A DNA stretch of 64,000 bases from Actinoplanes auranticolor (GTDB lineage: Bacteria; Actinomycetota; Actinomycetes; Mycobacteriales; Micromonosporaceae). The position numbers and the translations under genes were made by a program. The stretch is taken from positions 186,001 to 250,000 of the forward strand of contig NZ_BOQL01000066.1 of assembly GCF_018332655.1 (NCBI RefSeq). The letters are read 5' to 3'. Position 1 is the stretch's first letter. Every line of letters starts with the position of its first letter. Positions 8,850-17,077 of the stretch are shown in pieces. The notes under the pieces are model-generated. The model did not search any database and was not told where the DNA came from. It saw nothing but the letters and a program-made list of their open reading frames with translations.

Positions 8850-9905
8850 ATGGCGGTGACTCATACCCTGCGATCGGGTGCTTGGCGGGTCGTGGAGCTC
8901 CTCACGACACCGGTGGTGCCGGCTGACTACCTCGACGTGATCGCGCCCCTGCGCAACGCGAGCGTCCTGCGCGCCCGGATCGAAGCGGTCCGGCCCGAGA
9001 CCCGCGACGCGGTGACCCTGGTGCTGCGGCCCGGCCGCAACTTCCGGCGGCCCGAGCCCGGTCAGTACATCCGCATCGGCGTCGACGTCGACGGTGTCCG
9101 GCTGTGGCGCGCGTACTCGGTGACCAGCGCACCGGGCCGGCTCTCCGTGACCGTCAACGCCGTCAAGGACGGCGTGGTCAGCAACTACCTGATCCGCCAC
9201 GCCCGGCGCGGCATGCTGGTGCACCTGGACCAGCCGGCCGGCGACTTCACCCTGCCGGCCGCCCGCCCGGCGAAGGTCCTGTTCGTGACGGCCGGCAGCG
9301 GCATCACCCCGGTCATGGGCATCCTGCGCAGCGCCCTGCACGAGCTGGACGACGTCGTGCTCGTGCACTCGGCGCGGGAACGCGAGGCCGTCGTCTTCGG
9401 CGACGAGCTGCGCACGCTGGCCGCCGCGGGCCGGATCCGCTTCGTCGAGCGGCACACCGCCACCGCCGGCCGGATCGCCCCGCCCGAGCTGGCCACCCTG
9501 GTCCCCGACCTGGCCGAGCGGCACACCTGGGCCTGCGGCCCCAACGAGATGCTGGACGACCTGGGCGCGCACTTCGCCGAGGCCGGCATCACCCAGCTGC
9601 ACGTCGAACGGTTCCGCCCGACCGTCATCGCGACCGGCGACGGCGGCAAGGTCACCTTCGGCCGCACCGGCACGGTCGTCGACGCCGACGGCAGCACGCC
9701 GCTGCTGGAGGCCGGCGAGGCCGCGGGCGTGCTGATGCCGTCCGGCTGCCGGATGGGCATCTGCTTCAGCTGCGTGCTGCCGATGACCGAGGGTGCCGTG
9801 CGCGACCTGCGCGACGGCTCGATCACCACCGCCGTCGAAGGCGACAACGTCCTGGTGCAGACGTGCATCTCGGCCGCCGCCGGCAACTGCCACCTGGACC
9901 ACTGA
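8850..9905 (+). CDS. ferredoxin reductase-like electron donor (FAD/NAD/2Fe-2S)
   Basis: 351 aa. Domains in order are an FAD-binding barrel (RAYSVTSAPG), an NAD(P)-binding fold (FVTAGSGITPVMGILRS) and a C-terminal plant-type 2Fe-2S ferredoxin with CRMGICFSC plus a later Cys (VQTC), giving the four cluster ligands. It resembles the oxidoreductases that feed electrons to membrane acyl-CoA desaturases in mycobacteria. The desaturase gene follows 57 bp downstream on the same strand, so the pair forms a self-contained redox system: NAD(P)H to FAD to 2Fe-2S to di-iron enzyme. The ATG at 8850 is used. Confidence 0.92.
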   Translation: MAVTHTLRSGAWRVVELLTTPVVPADYLDVIAPLRNASVLRARIEAVRPETRDAVTLVLRPGRNFRRPEPGQYIRIGVDVDGVRLWRAYSVTSAPGRLSVTVNAVKDGVVSNYLIRHARRGMLVHLDQPAGDFTLPAARPAKVLFVTAGSGITPVMGILRSALHELDDVVLVHSAREREAVVFGDELRTLAAAGRIRFVERHTATAGRIAPPELATLVPDLAERHTWACGPNEMLDDLGAHFAEAGITQLHVERFRPTVIATGDGGKVTFGRTGTVVDADGSTPLLEAGEAAGVLMPSGCRMGICFSCVLPMTEGAVRDLRDGSITTAVEGDNVLVQTCISAAAGNCHLDH

Positions 9906-9962
9906 GACTCCGCTCCCGCTCCCCCGCTCCAGCTCAGCTTCACAAGGAAACCGAGGACTGCC

Positions 9963-11195
9963 GTGACCACTCTGCAGCGCAAGCCCGAGAACCCGATCGC
10001 GCACCTGACCCCCGAGGACATCGAGGCCATCGGCCGCGAGCTGGACGCCCTGCGCGACGAGATCGTGGCGAGCCGCGGTGAGCGCGACGCCCGGTACATC
10101 CGCAGGGTGATCAGCACCCAGCGCCGGCTCGAGCTCGCCAGCCGCGCGGTCCTGCTGGTGTCGATCTTCCCGCCCGCGTGGCTGCTCGGCACGGCCGGCC
10201 TGTCGGTTGCCAAGATCCTCGAGAACATGGAGATCGGGCACAACGTCATGCACGGCCAGTGGGACTGGATGCGCGACCCGAAGATCCACTCGACCACCTG
10301 GGAGTGGGACAACGCCTCGCCGTCGGAGCAGTGGAAGCACTCGCACAACGAGCTGCACCACACGTACACCAACGTGATCGGCAAGGACAACGACCTCGGC
10401 TACGGCATCATGCGCGTCGACGAGCAGCAGCGCTGGAGCCCGATCCATCTCGGCCAGCCGCTCTGGAACTTCGTCAACGCCTGCTTCTTCGAGTACGGCA
10501 TCGCCGCGTACGACCTGGAGCTCGGCAAGAACCTCAAGACCAAGAAGCGCCGCCAGTCGCCGCAGTTCAAGGAGCGGCTCAAGCAGGTCCGCCGCAAGAT
10601 CGGCAAGCAGCTGCTCAAGGACTACGGCGTGCACCCGGCGCTGTCCGCGCTGACCGGCTCCTGGCTGACCACGATCGCCGCCAACGCCACCGCCAACCTG
10701 GTGCGCAACCTGTGGACCCACTCGGTGATCATGTGCGGCCACTTCCCGGAGGGCGTGGAGACCTTCGAGCGCACCTCGATCGAGGGCGAGACCCGCGGCG
10801 AGTGGTACCTGCGCCAGATGCTCGGCTCGGCCAACATCGACGGCAACCGGGCGATGCACATCATGACCGGCAACCTGTCGTACCAGATCGAGCACCACCT
10901 GTTCCCGGACCTGCCCAGCAACCGGTACCAGGAGATCGCGCCGCAGATCCGCGACCTGTTCCAGCGCTACGGCCTCTCGTACACCAGCGGCTCGCTGCCC
11001 CGGCAGGTCGGCTCCGCCTGGTACAAGGTCTTCCGGCTCTCGCTGCCCAACCGCGGCGAGGCCAAGGCCCTGGCCGACGGGCCGCGCCCGGTCAGCGGCC
11101 GCAAGGTGAAGGCGACCCGCTGGCAGCGCCCGGTCACTGAGACCCCGGTCACCGCGACCGAGCCGGTGGCGGCGCCCGTGGCGGTGAATTCCTGA
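9963..11195 (+). CDS. membrane fatty-acid / acyl-CoA desaturase
   Basis: 410 aa from GTG 9963 with AAGGAAA upstream. The three histidine boxes of membrane di-iron desaturases are present: HNVMH (residues 93-97), HSHNELHH (126-133) and QIEHHLFP near residue 306. A hydrophobic span precedes the first box. The enzyme should insert a cis double bond into a long acyl chain using O2 and electrons from the ferredoxin reductase encoded just upstream. Control by the divergent PucR regulator is likely. The C-terminal 40 residues are a charged, proline/valine-rich extension without a recognised motif. Confidence 0.92.
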   Translation: MTTLQRKPENPIAHLTPEDIEAIGRELDALRDEIVASRGERDARYIRRVISTQRRLELASRAVLLVSIFPPAWLLGTAGLSVAKILENMEIGHNVMHGQWDWMRDPKIHSTTWEWDNASPSEQWKHSHNELHHTYTNVIGKDNDLGYGIMRVDEQQRWSPIHLGQPLWNFVNACFFEYGIAAYDLELGKNLKTKKRRQSPQFKERLKQVRRKIGKQLLKDYGVHPALSALTGSWLTTIAANATANLVRNLWTHSVIMCGHFPEGVETFERTSIEGETRGEWYLRQMLGSANIDGNRAMHIMTGNLSYQIEHHLFPDLPSNRYQEIAPQIRDLFQRYGLSYTSGSLPRQVGSAWYKVFRLSLPNRGEAKALADGPRPVSGRKVKATRWQRPVTETPVTATEPVAAPVAVNS

Positions 11196-11218
11196 TCGGC
11201 ACGGCCTAGGCTGGACCG

Positions 11219-12463
11219 GTGAGCAACGTGGTGACCAACTGGGCCGGCAACATCACCTTCGGCGCCCGCCGGCTGCACCGGCCGGCGGCGCTGCCGGAGC
11301 TGCAGGAGCTCGTCCGGGCCGGCGGTCCGCTGCGCGTGCTGGGCAGCGGCCACTCCTTCAACCGGATGGCCGACACGACCGGCGACCTGGTCAGCCTGAG
11401 CAGCATGCCCCGGACCGTGGAGATCGCCGAGGACCGCCGGACCGTGCGGGTCGACGGCGGCATCCGGTACGGCGAACTCGTCGGCCGCCTCGATGCCCAC
11501 GGCCTGGCCGTGCACAACATGGCGTCGCTGCCGCACATCTCGGTCGCCGGCGCGGTCACCACGGCCACCCACGGCTCCGGCGTCCGCCACGGCAACCTGG
11601 CCACCTCCGTCGCGGCGATCGAGCTGATCCGCGGCGACGGCGAGCTGGTGACCCTGCGCCGCGGCGATGAGGGCTTCGCGGGCGCGGTGGTCGGCCTGGG
11701 CGCCCTCGGTGTGGTGACCGCGCTGACCCTCGACGTGGTGCCCGCGTTCGAGATCCGCCAGTACGTCTACGACGACCTGCCCCGCGCGTCGCTGGAGCAG
11801 CACCTGCCGGAGATCCTCGCGGCCGGGTACAGCGTCAGCCTGTTCACCAACTGGCAGACCACGGACATCAACCACGCCTGGTTCAAGCGCACGGACGAGC
11901 TGCCGGAAGGCCCGCTCTTCGGCGCCCGCCCGGCCGACGGCAAGCGCCACCCGGTGCCCGGAGTGCCGGCGGACAACAGCACCGACCAGTTCGGCGTGCC
12001 GGGGCCGTGGCACGCCCGGCTGCCGCACTTCAAGATGGAGTTCACCCCCAGCACCGGCGCGGAGTTGCAGTCGGAGTGGATGGTGCCGTTCGACCGCGCC
12101 CTGGAGGCGATCGACGCGGTGGCCCGCGTGCGGGAGAAGATCGTCCCGGTCCTGCAGGTGAACGAGATCCGCACGGTGGCGGCCGACGACCTGTGGCTGA
12201 GCATGAACTACGAACGCGCCAGCCTCGGCCTGCACTTCACCTGGATCGCCGACACGGCGGCGGTCCTCCCGGCGGTGGCGGCGCTCGAGGAGCAGCTCGC
12301 GCCGCTGGAGGCCCGCCCGCACTGGGGCAAGGTCTTCACCGAGGACGCGGCCACGGTCCGCAGCCGCTACCCCCGCTTCGCCGACTTCCAGGCCCTGGTT
12401 GCTGAGTACGACCCGCGGGGGACCTTCCGCAACGCCTGGCTCGACGACATCCTGGGCCGCTGA
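11219..12463 (+). CDS. aldO: FAD-linked alditol oxidase (AldO/xylitol oxidase family)
   Basis: 414 aa from GTG 11219, 23 bp after the desaturase stop. The FAD-binding motif LGSGHSFN (residues 41-48) contains the histidine (H45) that carries covalent FAD in Streptomyces AldO, and the later ATHGSG is also conserved. The C-terminal substrate domain includes the typical FTPSTGAELQSEW and HWGK segments. The family oxidises the terminal hydroxyl of polyols such as xylitol or sorbitol to an aldose, with H2O2 formation. Length matches AldO (about 418 aa). It has no functional link to the desaturase that I know of; its place in the same transcript is inferred from spacing. Confidence 0.88.
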   Translation: MSNVVTNWAGNITFGARRLHRPAALPELQELVRAGGPLRVLGSGHSFNRMADTTGDLVSLSSMPRTVEIAEDRRTVRVDGGIRYGELVGRLDAHGLAVHNMASLPHISVAGAVTTATHGSGVRHGNLATSVAAIELIRGDGELVTLRRGDEGFAGAVVGLGALGVVTALTLDVVPAFEIRQYVYDDLPRASLEQHLPEILAAGYSVSLFTNWQTTDINHAWFKRTDELPEGPLFGARPADGKRHPVPGVPADNSTDQFGVPGPWHARLPHFKMEFTPSTGAELQSEWMVPFDRALEAIDAVARVREKIVPVLQVNEIRTVAADDLWLSMNYERASLGLHFTWIADTAAVLPAVAALEEQLAPLEARPHWGKVFTEDAATVRSRYPRFADFQALVAEYDPRGTFRNAWLDDILGR

Positions 12464-12473
12464 CGCCCCTGCG

Positions 12474-12513
12474 CGTCACCCGAGGTGCTTGCCCGTCACC
12501 CGAGGTGCTTGCC
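12474..12513. repeat. perfect 20-bp tandem duplication at a gene 3' end
   Basis: The 20-bp sequence CGTCACCCGAGGTGCTTGCC occurs twice in direct tandem (12474-12493 and 12494-12513). The second copy encodes the last codons and stop (GKHLG-stop) of the minus-strand SRPBCC gene. The first lies in the short gap to the convergent alditol oxidase gene. Confidence 0.95.
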
Positions 12514-12957
12514 CAGAGCGTCGAGCAGGCCCCGAGTGCCGTGCTCGCGGTCCGGCCCGTCGGCCCAGAACTGGTCGAAGAAGACGCCGTGCTCGGCGTG
12601 CGTGAACCGGGTGCCCTCGGCGAGCGGCTCGAACTCCAGCGACGCCACCGAGGTCGACATGTGGATCCCGTCGAGCCACATGTCGTACGTCGTGACGATG
12701 CGGACGTGCTCGACGATGTCGGTGTACGTGGCCTCGTACCGGGAGAGCGGACCCTCGTGGAACTGCCCCTCGGCGACGTCGCGCCCGCCCAGGCGGAAGT
12801 CGAACGCCCACTCCCGGGGCTCCACAGCGTCGCCGCCGCCCCACCAGGCCCGCTTCTGCTCCTCCAGGGCGAACGAGTCCCAGACGCGCGCGACGGGAAC
12901 CGGATAGTCGCGGGTCAGGGTGAACCCGGCGCGGGCGAGTCGGCGTTCGATCGTCAT
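12496..12957 (-). CDS. SRPBCC / AHSA1 domain protein
   Basis: 153 aa. The sequence RDYPVPVARVWDSFALEEQKRAWWGGG is the standard opening of Activator-of-Hsp90-homologue-1 (START-like, helix-grip) proteins, which form hydrophobic ligand pockets. The later blocks DFRLGGRD, TYDMWLDG and GTRFTHAEHGVFFDQF are typical. It is the last gene of a three-gene operon with an ArsR-type repressor and a DHFR-like reductase. This ArsR plus AHSA1 pairing is common in actinobacteria and points to a small stress- or xenobiotic-responsive module. The ligand is unknown. Confidence 0.85.
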   Translation of the reverse strand: MTIERRLARAGFTLTRDYPVPVARVWDSFALEEQKRAWWGGGDAVEPREWAFDFRLGGRDVAEGQFHEGPLSRYEATYTDIVEHVRIVTTYDMWLDGIHMSTSVASLEFEPLAEGTRFTHAEHGVFFDQFWADGPDREHGTRGLLDALGKHLG

Positions 12958-12967
12958 CGCGGGCGTC

Positions 12968-13612
12968 CTATCGCGTGAAGGTGACGTGGATGGTGCCGCT
13001 CTCGGCCACTTCCGTGGTCACCTTGTGGGTGAGGTCGAGGCCGCGCAGGTCGTCCCAGAGCCGGGTGCCCCGGCCGAGCAGGATCGGGGCGATCATGAGG
13101 TGCAGGTGGTCGACCAGGCCGGCGCGCAGGAAGTCGCGGGCGGTGCTGACCCCGCCGCCGACGCGCACGTCGAGGCCGCCGGCGGCCTCGGTCGCCTCGG
13201 CGAGGACGTCCTCGATGGCGGTGCTGCGGAAGTGGAACGTCGTGCCGCCCGGCATCGGGAGCGACGGACGCGGCGCGGTGTGGGTCAGGACGTAGACCGG
13301 GGTGCCGAACGGCGGCTGGTCACCCCACCAGCCCTTCCAGTCCGGGTCGTCGGGGAACGTGTGCAGGCCGAACATGGCCGCGCCCATGATCTCGGCCCCG
13401 ATGCCCTCGAAGTGCGCGGCGACGTAGGAGTCGTCGACGCCGGTCGTGCCCGCGCCGCTGGTGTCGCCGAGGACGCGCTCGTGGAACGTACGGGTCGCGG
13501 CATAGGCCGTCGTGAGACGCCCCCAGTCCGCACCCATCGGGTTGTCCGGGGCCTGACCGGCCGAGGTGTAGCCGTCGAGCGAAGCGAACAGGTCGATACG
13601 AACGCGGGTCAT
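12968..13612 (-). CDS. dihydrofolate reductase family / RibD C-terminal-type reductase
   Basis: 214 aa. The N-terminal TRVRIDLFASLDGYTSAG and the later GGGVSTARDFLRAGLVDHLHL are signatures of the RibD-C/DHFR-like fold, an NADPH-dependent reductase. Orthologs sit beside ArsR regulators in many actinobacteria and their substrate is unknown. The start lies 1 bp past the ArsR stop, and the gene ends 10 bp before the AHSA1 gene, so the three are one operon. Confidence 0.85.
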   Translation of the reverse strand: MTRVRIDLFASLDGYTSAGQAPDNPMGADWGRLTTAYAATRTFHERVLGDTSGAGTTGVDDSYVAAHFEGIGAEIMGAAMFGLHTFPDDPDWKGWWGDQPPFGTPVYVLTHTAPRPSLPMPGGTTFHFRSTAIEDVLAEATEAAGGLDVRVGGGVSTARDFLRAGLVDHLHLMIAPILLGRGTRLWDDLRGLDLTHKVTTEVAESGTIHVTFTR

Positions 13613-13613
13613 G

Positions 13614-13952
13614 TCAGGTTTCCTTCGGATTGGTACGGGTCAGGTGGATGCCGAGCCGGTCGGCCTGGCGCTCCGCGGGGGTGCGCTGCTCGTCGAGCCA
13701 CAGGTGCAGGACGTCGAGAGCGCCCGGTCGCAGGCTCACGGTGCGGACGCGTCCCTCCTTCTGCGACGTGATCAGTCCCGCGCTCTCGAGGACGCGCAAG
13801 TGCTGCATGAGCGAGGGCAACGCCATCGAGAACGGGGCCGCGAGCTCGGAGACGACGGCCGGCGATCTCGCCAGCCGTTCCACGACGGCCCGGCGCGTCG
13901 GATCCGCGAGCGCGCGGAGCACGGCGTCGAGCTCGTCGTAATACTTAGGCAC
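13614..13952 (-). CDS. ArsR-family repressor (SdpR-like)
   Basis: 112 aa from GTG 13952 (AAGG about 8 bases upstream). Winged-helix sequence: LDAVLRALADPTRRAVVERL, then PSLMQHLRVLESAGLITSQ as recognition helix and wing. It lacks the CxC metal site of arsenic sensors, so it belongs to the SdpR-like ArsR group usually linked with AHSA1 proteins, as here. It is first in the operon and probably autorepresses it. The upstream region (13953-14000) is the promoter side facing the bluB leader. Confidence 0.87.
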   Translation of the reverse strand: MPKYYDELDAVLRALADPTRRAVVERLARSPAVVSELAAPFSMALPSLMQHLRVLESAGLITSQKEGRVRTVSLRPGALDVLHLWLDEQRTPAERQADRLGIHLTRTNPKET

Positions 13953-14045
13953 GAGCCTTACTATTGCTGATGGGCCGGGATCGGTCAACCGGCTTGCCGT
14001 GGTGGTCCCCCGCGGCGGTAGCGTGTCGCCCGGCACGAACTTGTT

Positions 14046-14222
14046 GCGAGGTGCCCCGCTCGCGGGTGGGGAGAATCGGGAAGCCGGTGGGAATCCGGCA
14101 CGGGCCCGCCGCGGTGACCGGGGAGCTGCCGCCCACGCGCATCCCGGTGCGCAGCCACTGGCCGGACGGCTGGGAAGGCGGGCGGTGAGGCGCTGATCCG
14201 GGAGTCCGAAGACCGGCCTCGC
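14046..14222 (+). ncRNA. cobalamin (B12) riboswitch upstream of bluB
   Basis: Conserved cobalamin-aptamer blocks occur in order: GGGAAGCCGGTGGGAATCCGG at 14078-14098 (first part GGGAAGCCGGTG), CACGGGCCCGCC next to it, the B12-box-like AGCCACTG at 14153-14160, CTGGGAAGGCGG at 14170-14181 and GGGAGTCCGAAGACC at 14200-14214. The closing helix P1 can form between GCGAGG (14046-14051) and CCTCGC (14217-14222). It precedes bluB, which makes the lower ligand of B12, so feedback repression by B12 is expected. Confidence 0.9.
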
Positions 14223-14229
14223 GTCCGGT

Positions 14230-14250
14230 GGCCCCGGCGTGCCCGGGGCC
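14230..14250 (+). promoter_or_regulatory. riboswitch expression-platform hairpin
   Basis: Eight-bp perfect stem GGCCCCGG / CCGGGGCC with loop CGTGC directly after the aptamer and 9 bp before the GGGAG ribosome site of bluB. It has no U-run, so it is more likely part of translational control than a classical terminator. It also makes the upstream GTG at 14239 an implausible start. Confidence 0.6.
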
Positions 14251-14271
14251 CGAGCGCAGCGGGAGCCTGCC

Positions 14272-14898
14272 ATGATCCACGACCTGTACGAGACCATCAA
14301 CCGCCGCCGCGACGTCCGCGGCCAGTTCACCGGCGAGCCCCTGCCCGAGGCCGCGCTGGACCGGATCCTGACGGCGGCGCACGCCGCGCCGAGCGTAGGG
14401 CTGTCGCAGCCGTGGGACTTCATCCTGGTCCGCGACCCGCAGCTGCGGCAGACGTTCCACACGCACGTACACACCGAACGGGAAACCTTCGCCGCCACCC
14501 TGGACGGCGACGCGGCACGGCGGTTCGCCGGCATCAAGATCGACGGGATCCTGGAGTCGACGCTGTCGGTGGTGGTGACCTACGACGCGGCCCGGGGTGG
14601 TCCGGCGGTGCTGGGCCGGCACGCCATCGCCGACGCCGGGCTGTACTCGGTGTGCCTGGCCATCCAGAACCTGTGGCTGGCGGCCACGGCCGAGGGCCTG
14701 GGCGTCGGGTGGGTGTCCTTCTACCGCGAGGAGTTCCTGCGCGATCTGCTGGGCATTCCGGGCGGGGTGCGGCCGGTGGCGTGGTTGTGCCTGGGCCCGG
14801 TCAGCCACCTGGAGGACGTGCCGGACCTGGAACGGCACGGCTGGCGGCGGCGCCGGCCGCTGCGGCTGGCCCTGCACGCGGACCGCTGGGGCGGCTGA
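14272..14898 (+). CDS. bluB: 5,6-dimethylbenzimidazole synthase BluB
   Basis: 208 aa from ATG 14272 (GGGAG at 14260-14264). It is a nitroreductase-like flavoprotein; opening RRRDVRGQFTGEPLPEAALD and the AHAAPSVGLSQPWDFILV block are typical of BluB, as are GVGWVSFY and WLCLGPV near the C-terminus. BluB uses reduced FMN and O2 to break FMN itself into 5,6-dimethylbenzimidazole, the lower ligand of cobalamin. The riboswitch upstream agrees with this role. No other cobalamin synthesis genes lie beside it; a BtuF-like protein is encoded near 53.3 kb. Its stop codon falls in the first unit of a short tandem repeat. Confidence 0.93.
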   Translation: MIHDLYETINRRRDVRGQFTGEPLPEAALDRILTAAHAAPSVGLSQPWDFILVRDPQLRQTFHTHVHTERETFAATLDGDAARRFAGIKIDGILESTLSVVVTYDAARGGPAVLGRHAIADAGLYSVCLAIQNLWLAATAEGLGVGWVSFYREEFLRDLLGIPGGVRPVAWLCLGPVSHLEDVPDLERHGWRRRRPLRLALHADRWGG

Positions 14899-15014
14899 GC
14901 GGGCCGGCTGACCCGGCCCGGCTGAGCCGAGCCGGCTGAGCGGGCCAGCTGAGCCGAGCCGACTGAGCGGGCCAGCCGAGCCGAGCCGACTGACCCGAGC
15001 CGGCTGAGCCGAAC
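14892..15014. repeat. 13-14 bp tandem repeat array overlapping the bluB stop
   Basis: Nine degenerate units starting with CGGCTGA (variants CAGCTGA, CGACTGA, CAGCCGA) begin at 14892, 14905, 14919, 14933, 14946, 14960, 14973, 14987 and 15001, a period of 13-14 bp. The first unit contains the bluB stop codon. The array is followed by GC-rich non-coding DNA up to 15169 in which I see no gene. Confidence 0.9.
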
Positions 15015-15169
15015 CGGCCGCGCCGGGCCGCGCACCCAAGGGCGGCCCGGCCAGGCCGCAGCCGGGCATGACACCCGGGCCAGGCGGCCGCCGGCGCAAG
15101 GCAATCCCCAAGGCCGAGCAGCGCCAGGCCCAGTCGGCCCCGAGCTAAGCCGGGCCCGGAGGCCGGCCG

Positions 15170-15309
15170 GCCCAGGCCAGGATGATCCGGCTCAGGCCAA
15201 GGTGAACCAGCTCAGGCCAAGGCGATCCGGCTCAGGCCAGGATGAACCGGCTCAGGCCAAGGTGATTCAGCTCAGGCCAAGGTGAACCAGCTCAGGCCGG
15301 GGTGATCCG
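15170..15309. repeat. seven 20-bp tandem repeats overlapping a gene 3' end
   Basis: Seven units of exactly 20 bp, consensus GCTCAGGCCAAGGTGAACCR, run from 15170 to 15309. The last unit encodes the final codons and stop of the minus-strand SnoaL-like gene, and the other six lie outside it in the convergent gap facing bluB. There are no spacers, so it is not a CRISPR array. Confidence 0.93.
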
Positions 15310-15696
15310 GCCGCCGATCTGCTGGGCCACCTCGAGATCGTTGCCCTCGAACCAGCTCTCGGCCACCTTCCCGCCGGTCAGCCGGAAGATGATGATCCCG
15401 GTCTCGCGCACCCGCTGGTCCCCCGGCGGCAGATCGAGATAGCCACCCCGGTACGTCGAGCGGATCGTGTAGCGCACCACCAGCTTGTCCCCGCTGGAGA
15501 TCACGTCCTCCACCACGGGCTGCTGGTCCGCGAACGCAGCCGGGTACCAGCGCAGCCACGTCGTGAAGGCGGCCAGGTCGCCGCTGCCACCCGGCCCGTG
15601 CGCCACGAAGTCGTCGGTGACCAGCTCGGTCAGCCGCTTCTCGTCCCCCGTGCGGCACATGGCGAACCACGCGCGCGCGATCTCCGTCGCATCCAT
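15292..15696 (-). CDS. SnoaL-like / NTF2-fold protein
   Basis: 134 aa. The pattern ARAWFAMCRTGDEKRLTELV, then DFVAHGPGG, and the end EIGIIIF-type strand with LTGGKVAESWFEGND match SnoaL-like polyketide cyclase/ester cyclase proteins, a cone-shaped alpha+beta barrel with a small-molecule pocket. No partner enzyme is adjacent, so the ligand is unknown. Its stop codon lies inside the last unit of a 20-bp tandem repeat array. Confidence 0.8.
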   Translation of the reverse strand: MDATEIARAWFAMCRTGDEKRLTELVTDDFVAHGPGGSGDLAAFTTWLRWYPAAFADQQPVVEDVISSGDKLVVRYTIRSTYRGGYLDLPPGDQRVRETGIIIFRLTGGKVAESWFEGNDLEVAQQIGGRITPA

Positions 15697-15787
15697 GCAT
15701 CAATTTCTATGCCATGGCCACCACCGGCGCACTGCAACCCCGCACCGCACCGGCGGCCGGGAGGTTCCCCGGCCGCCGGCTGCGCCG

Positions 15788-16828
<1,041 letters not shown>

Positions 16829-16932
16829 GTGTGCCCACCTTCGCCGTATGGATAGACCACGGGCAATGTATGGGCTCCACGGTGGTGGATGCGTGGCCGA
16901 GCCGCAACGCCCGGATGGCCGCCGACCGAAGA

Positions 16933-17034
16933 GTCGGCACGGCGCCACCCCGCCGCACCCGGAACAGCCGGCACGGCGCCGCCCCGCCGCGCCCGGGGCA
17001 GTCGGCAGGGCGCCACCCCGCCGCGCCCGGGGCA
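16933..17034. repeat. three 34-bp tandem repeats
   Basis: Units 16933-16966, 16967-17000 and 17001-17034 share the pattern GTCGGCACGGCGCC followed by RCCCCGCCGCGCCCGGGGCA, with a few substitutions; a fourth copy starts at 17035 and decays. They lie between the symporter 3' end (17078) and the promoter side of the secreted-protein gene (16828). I see no gene in 16829-17077. Confidence 0.92.
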
Positions 17035-17077
17035 GTCGGGATGGGCGCGACGGAGTGGCGGATCAGGTGCCGCGGGT

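Noticed and set aside
14239..14271. Upstream GTG start for bluB.
   Set aside because: It lies inside the GC hairpin after the riboswitch and adds no conserved residues; ATG 14272 has a good GGGAG site.
15170..15309. 20-bp repeat array considered as a CRISPR array.
   Set aside because: The units are directly adjacent with no spacers and no cas genes are present.
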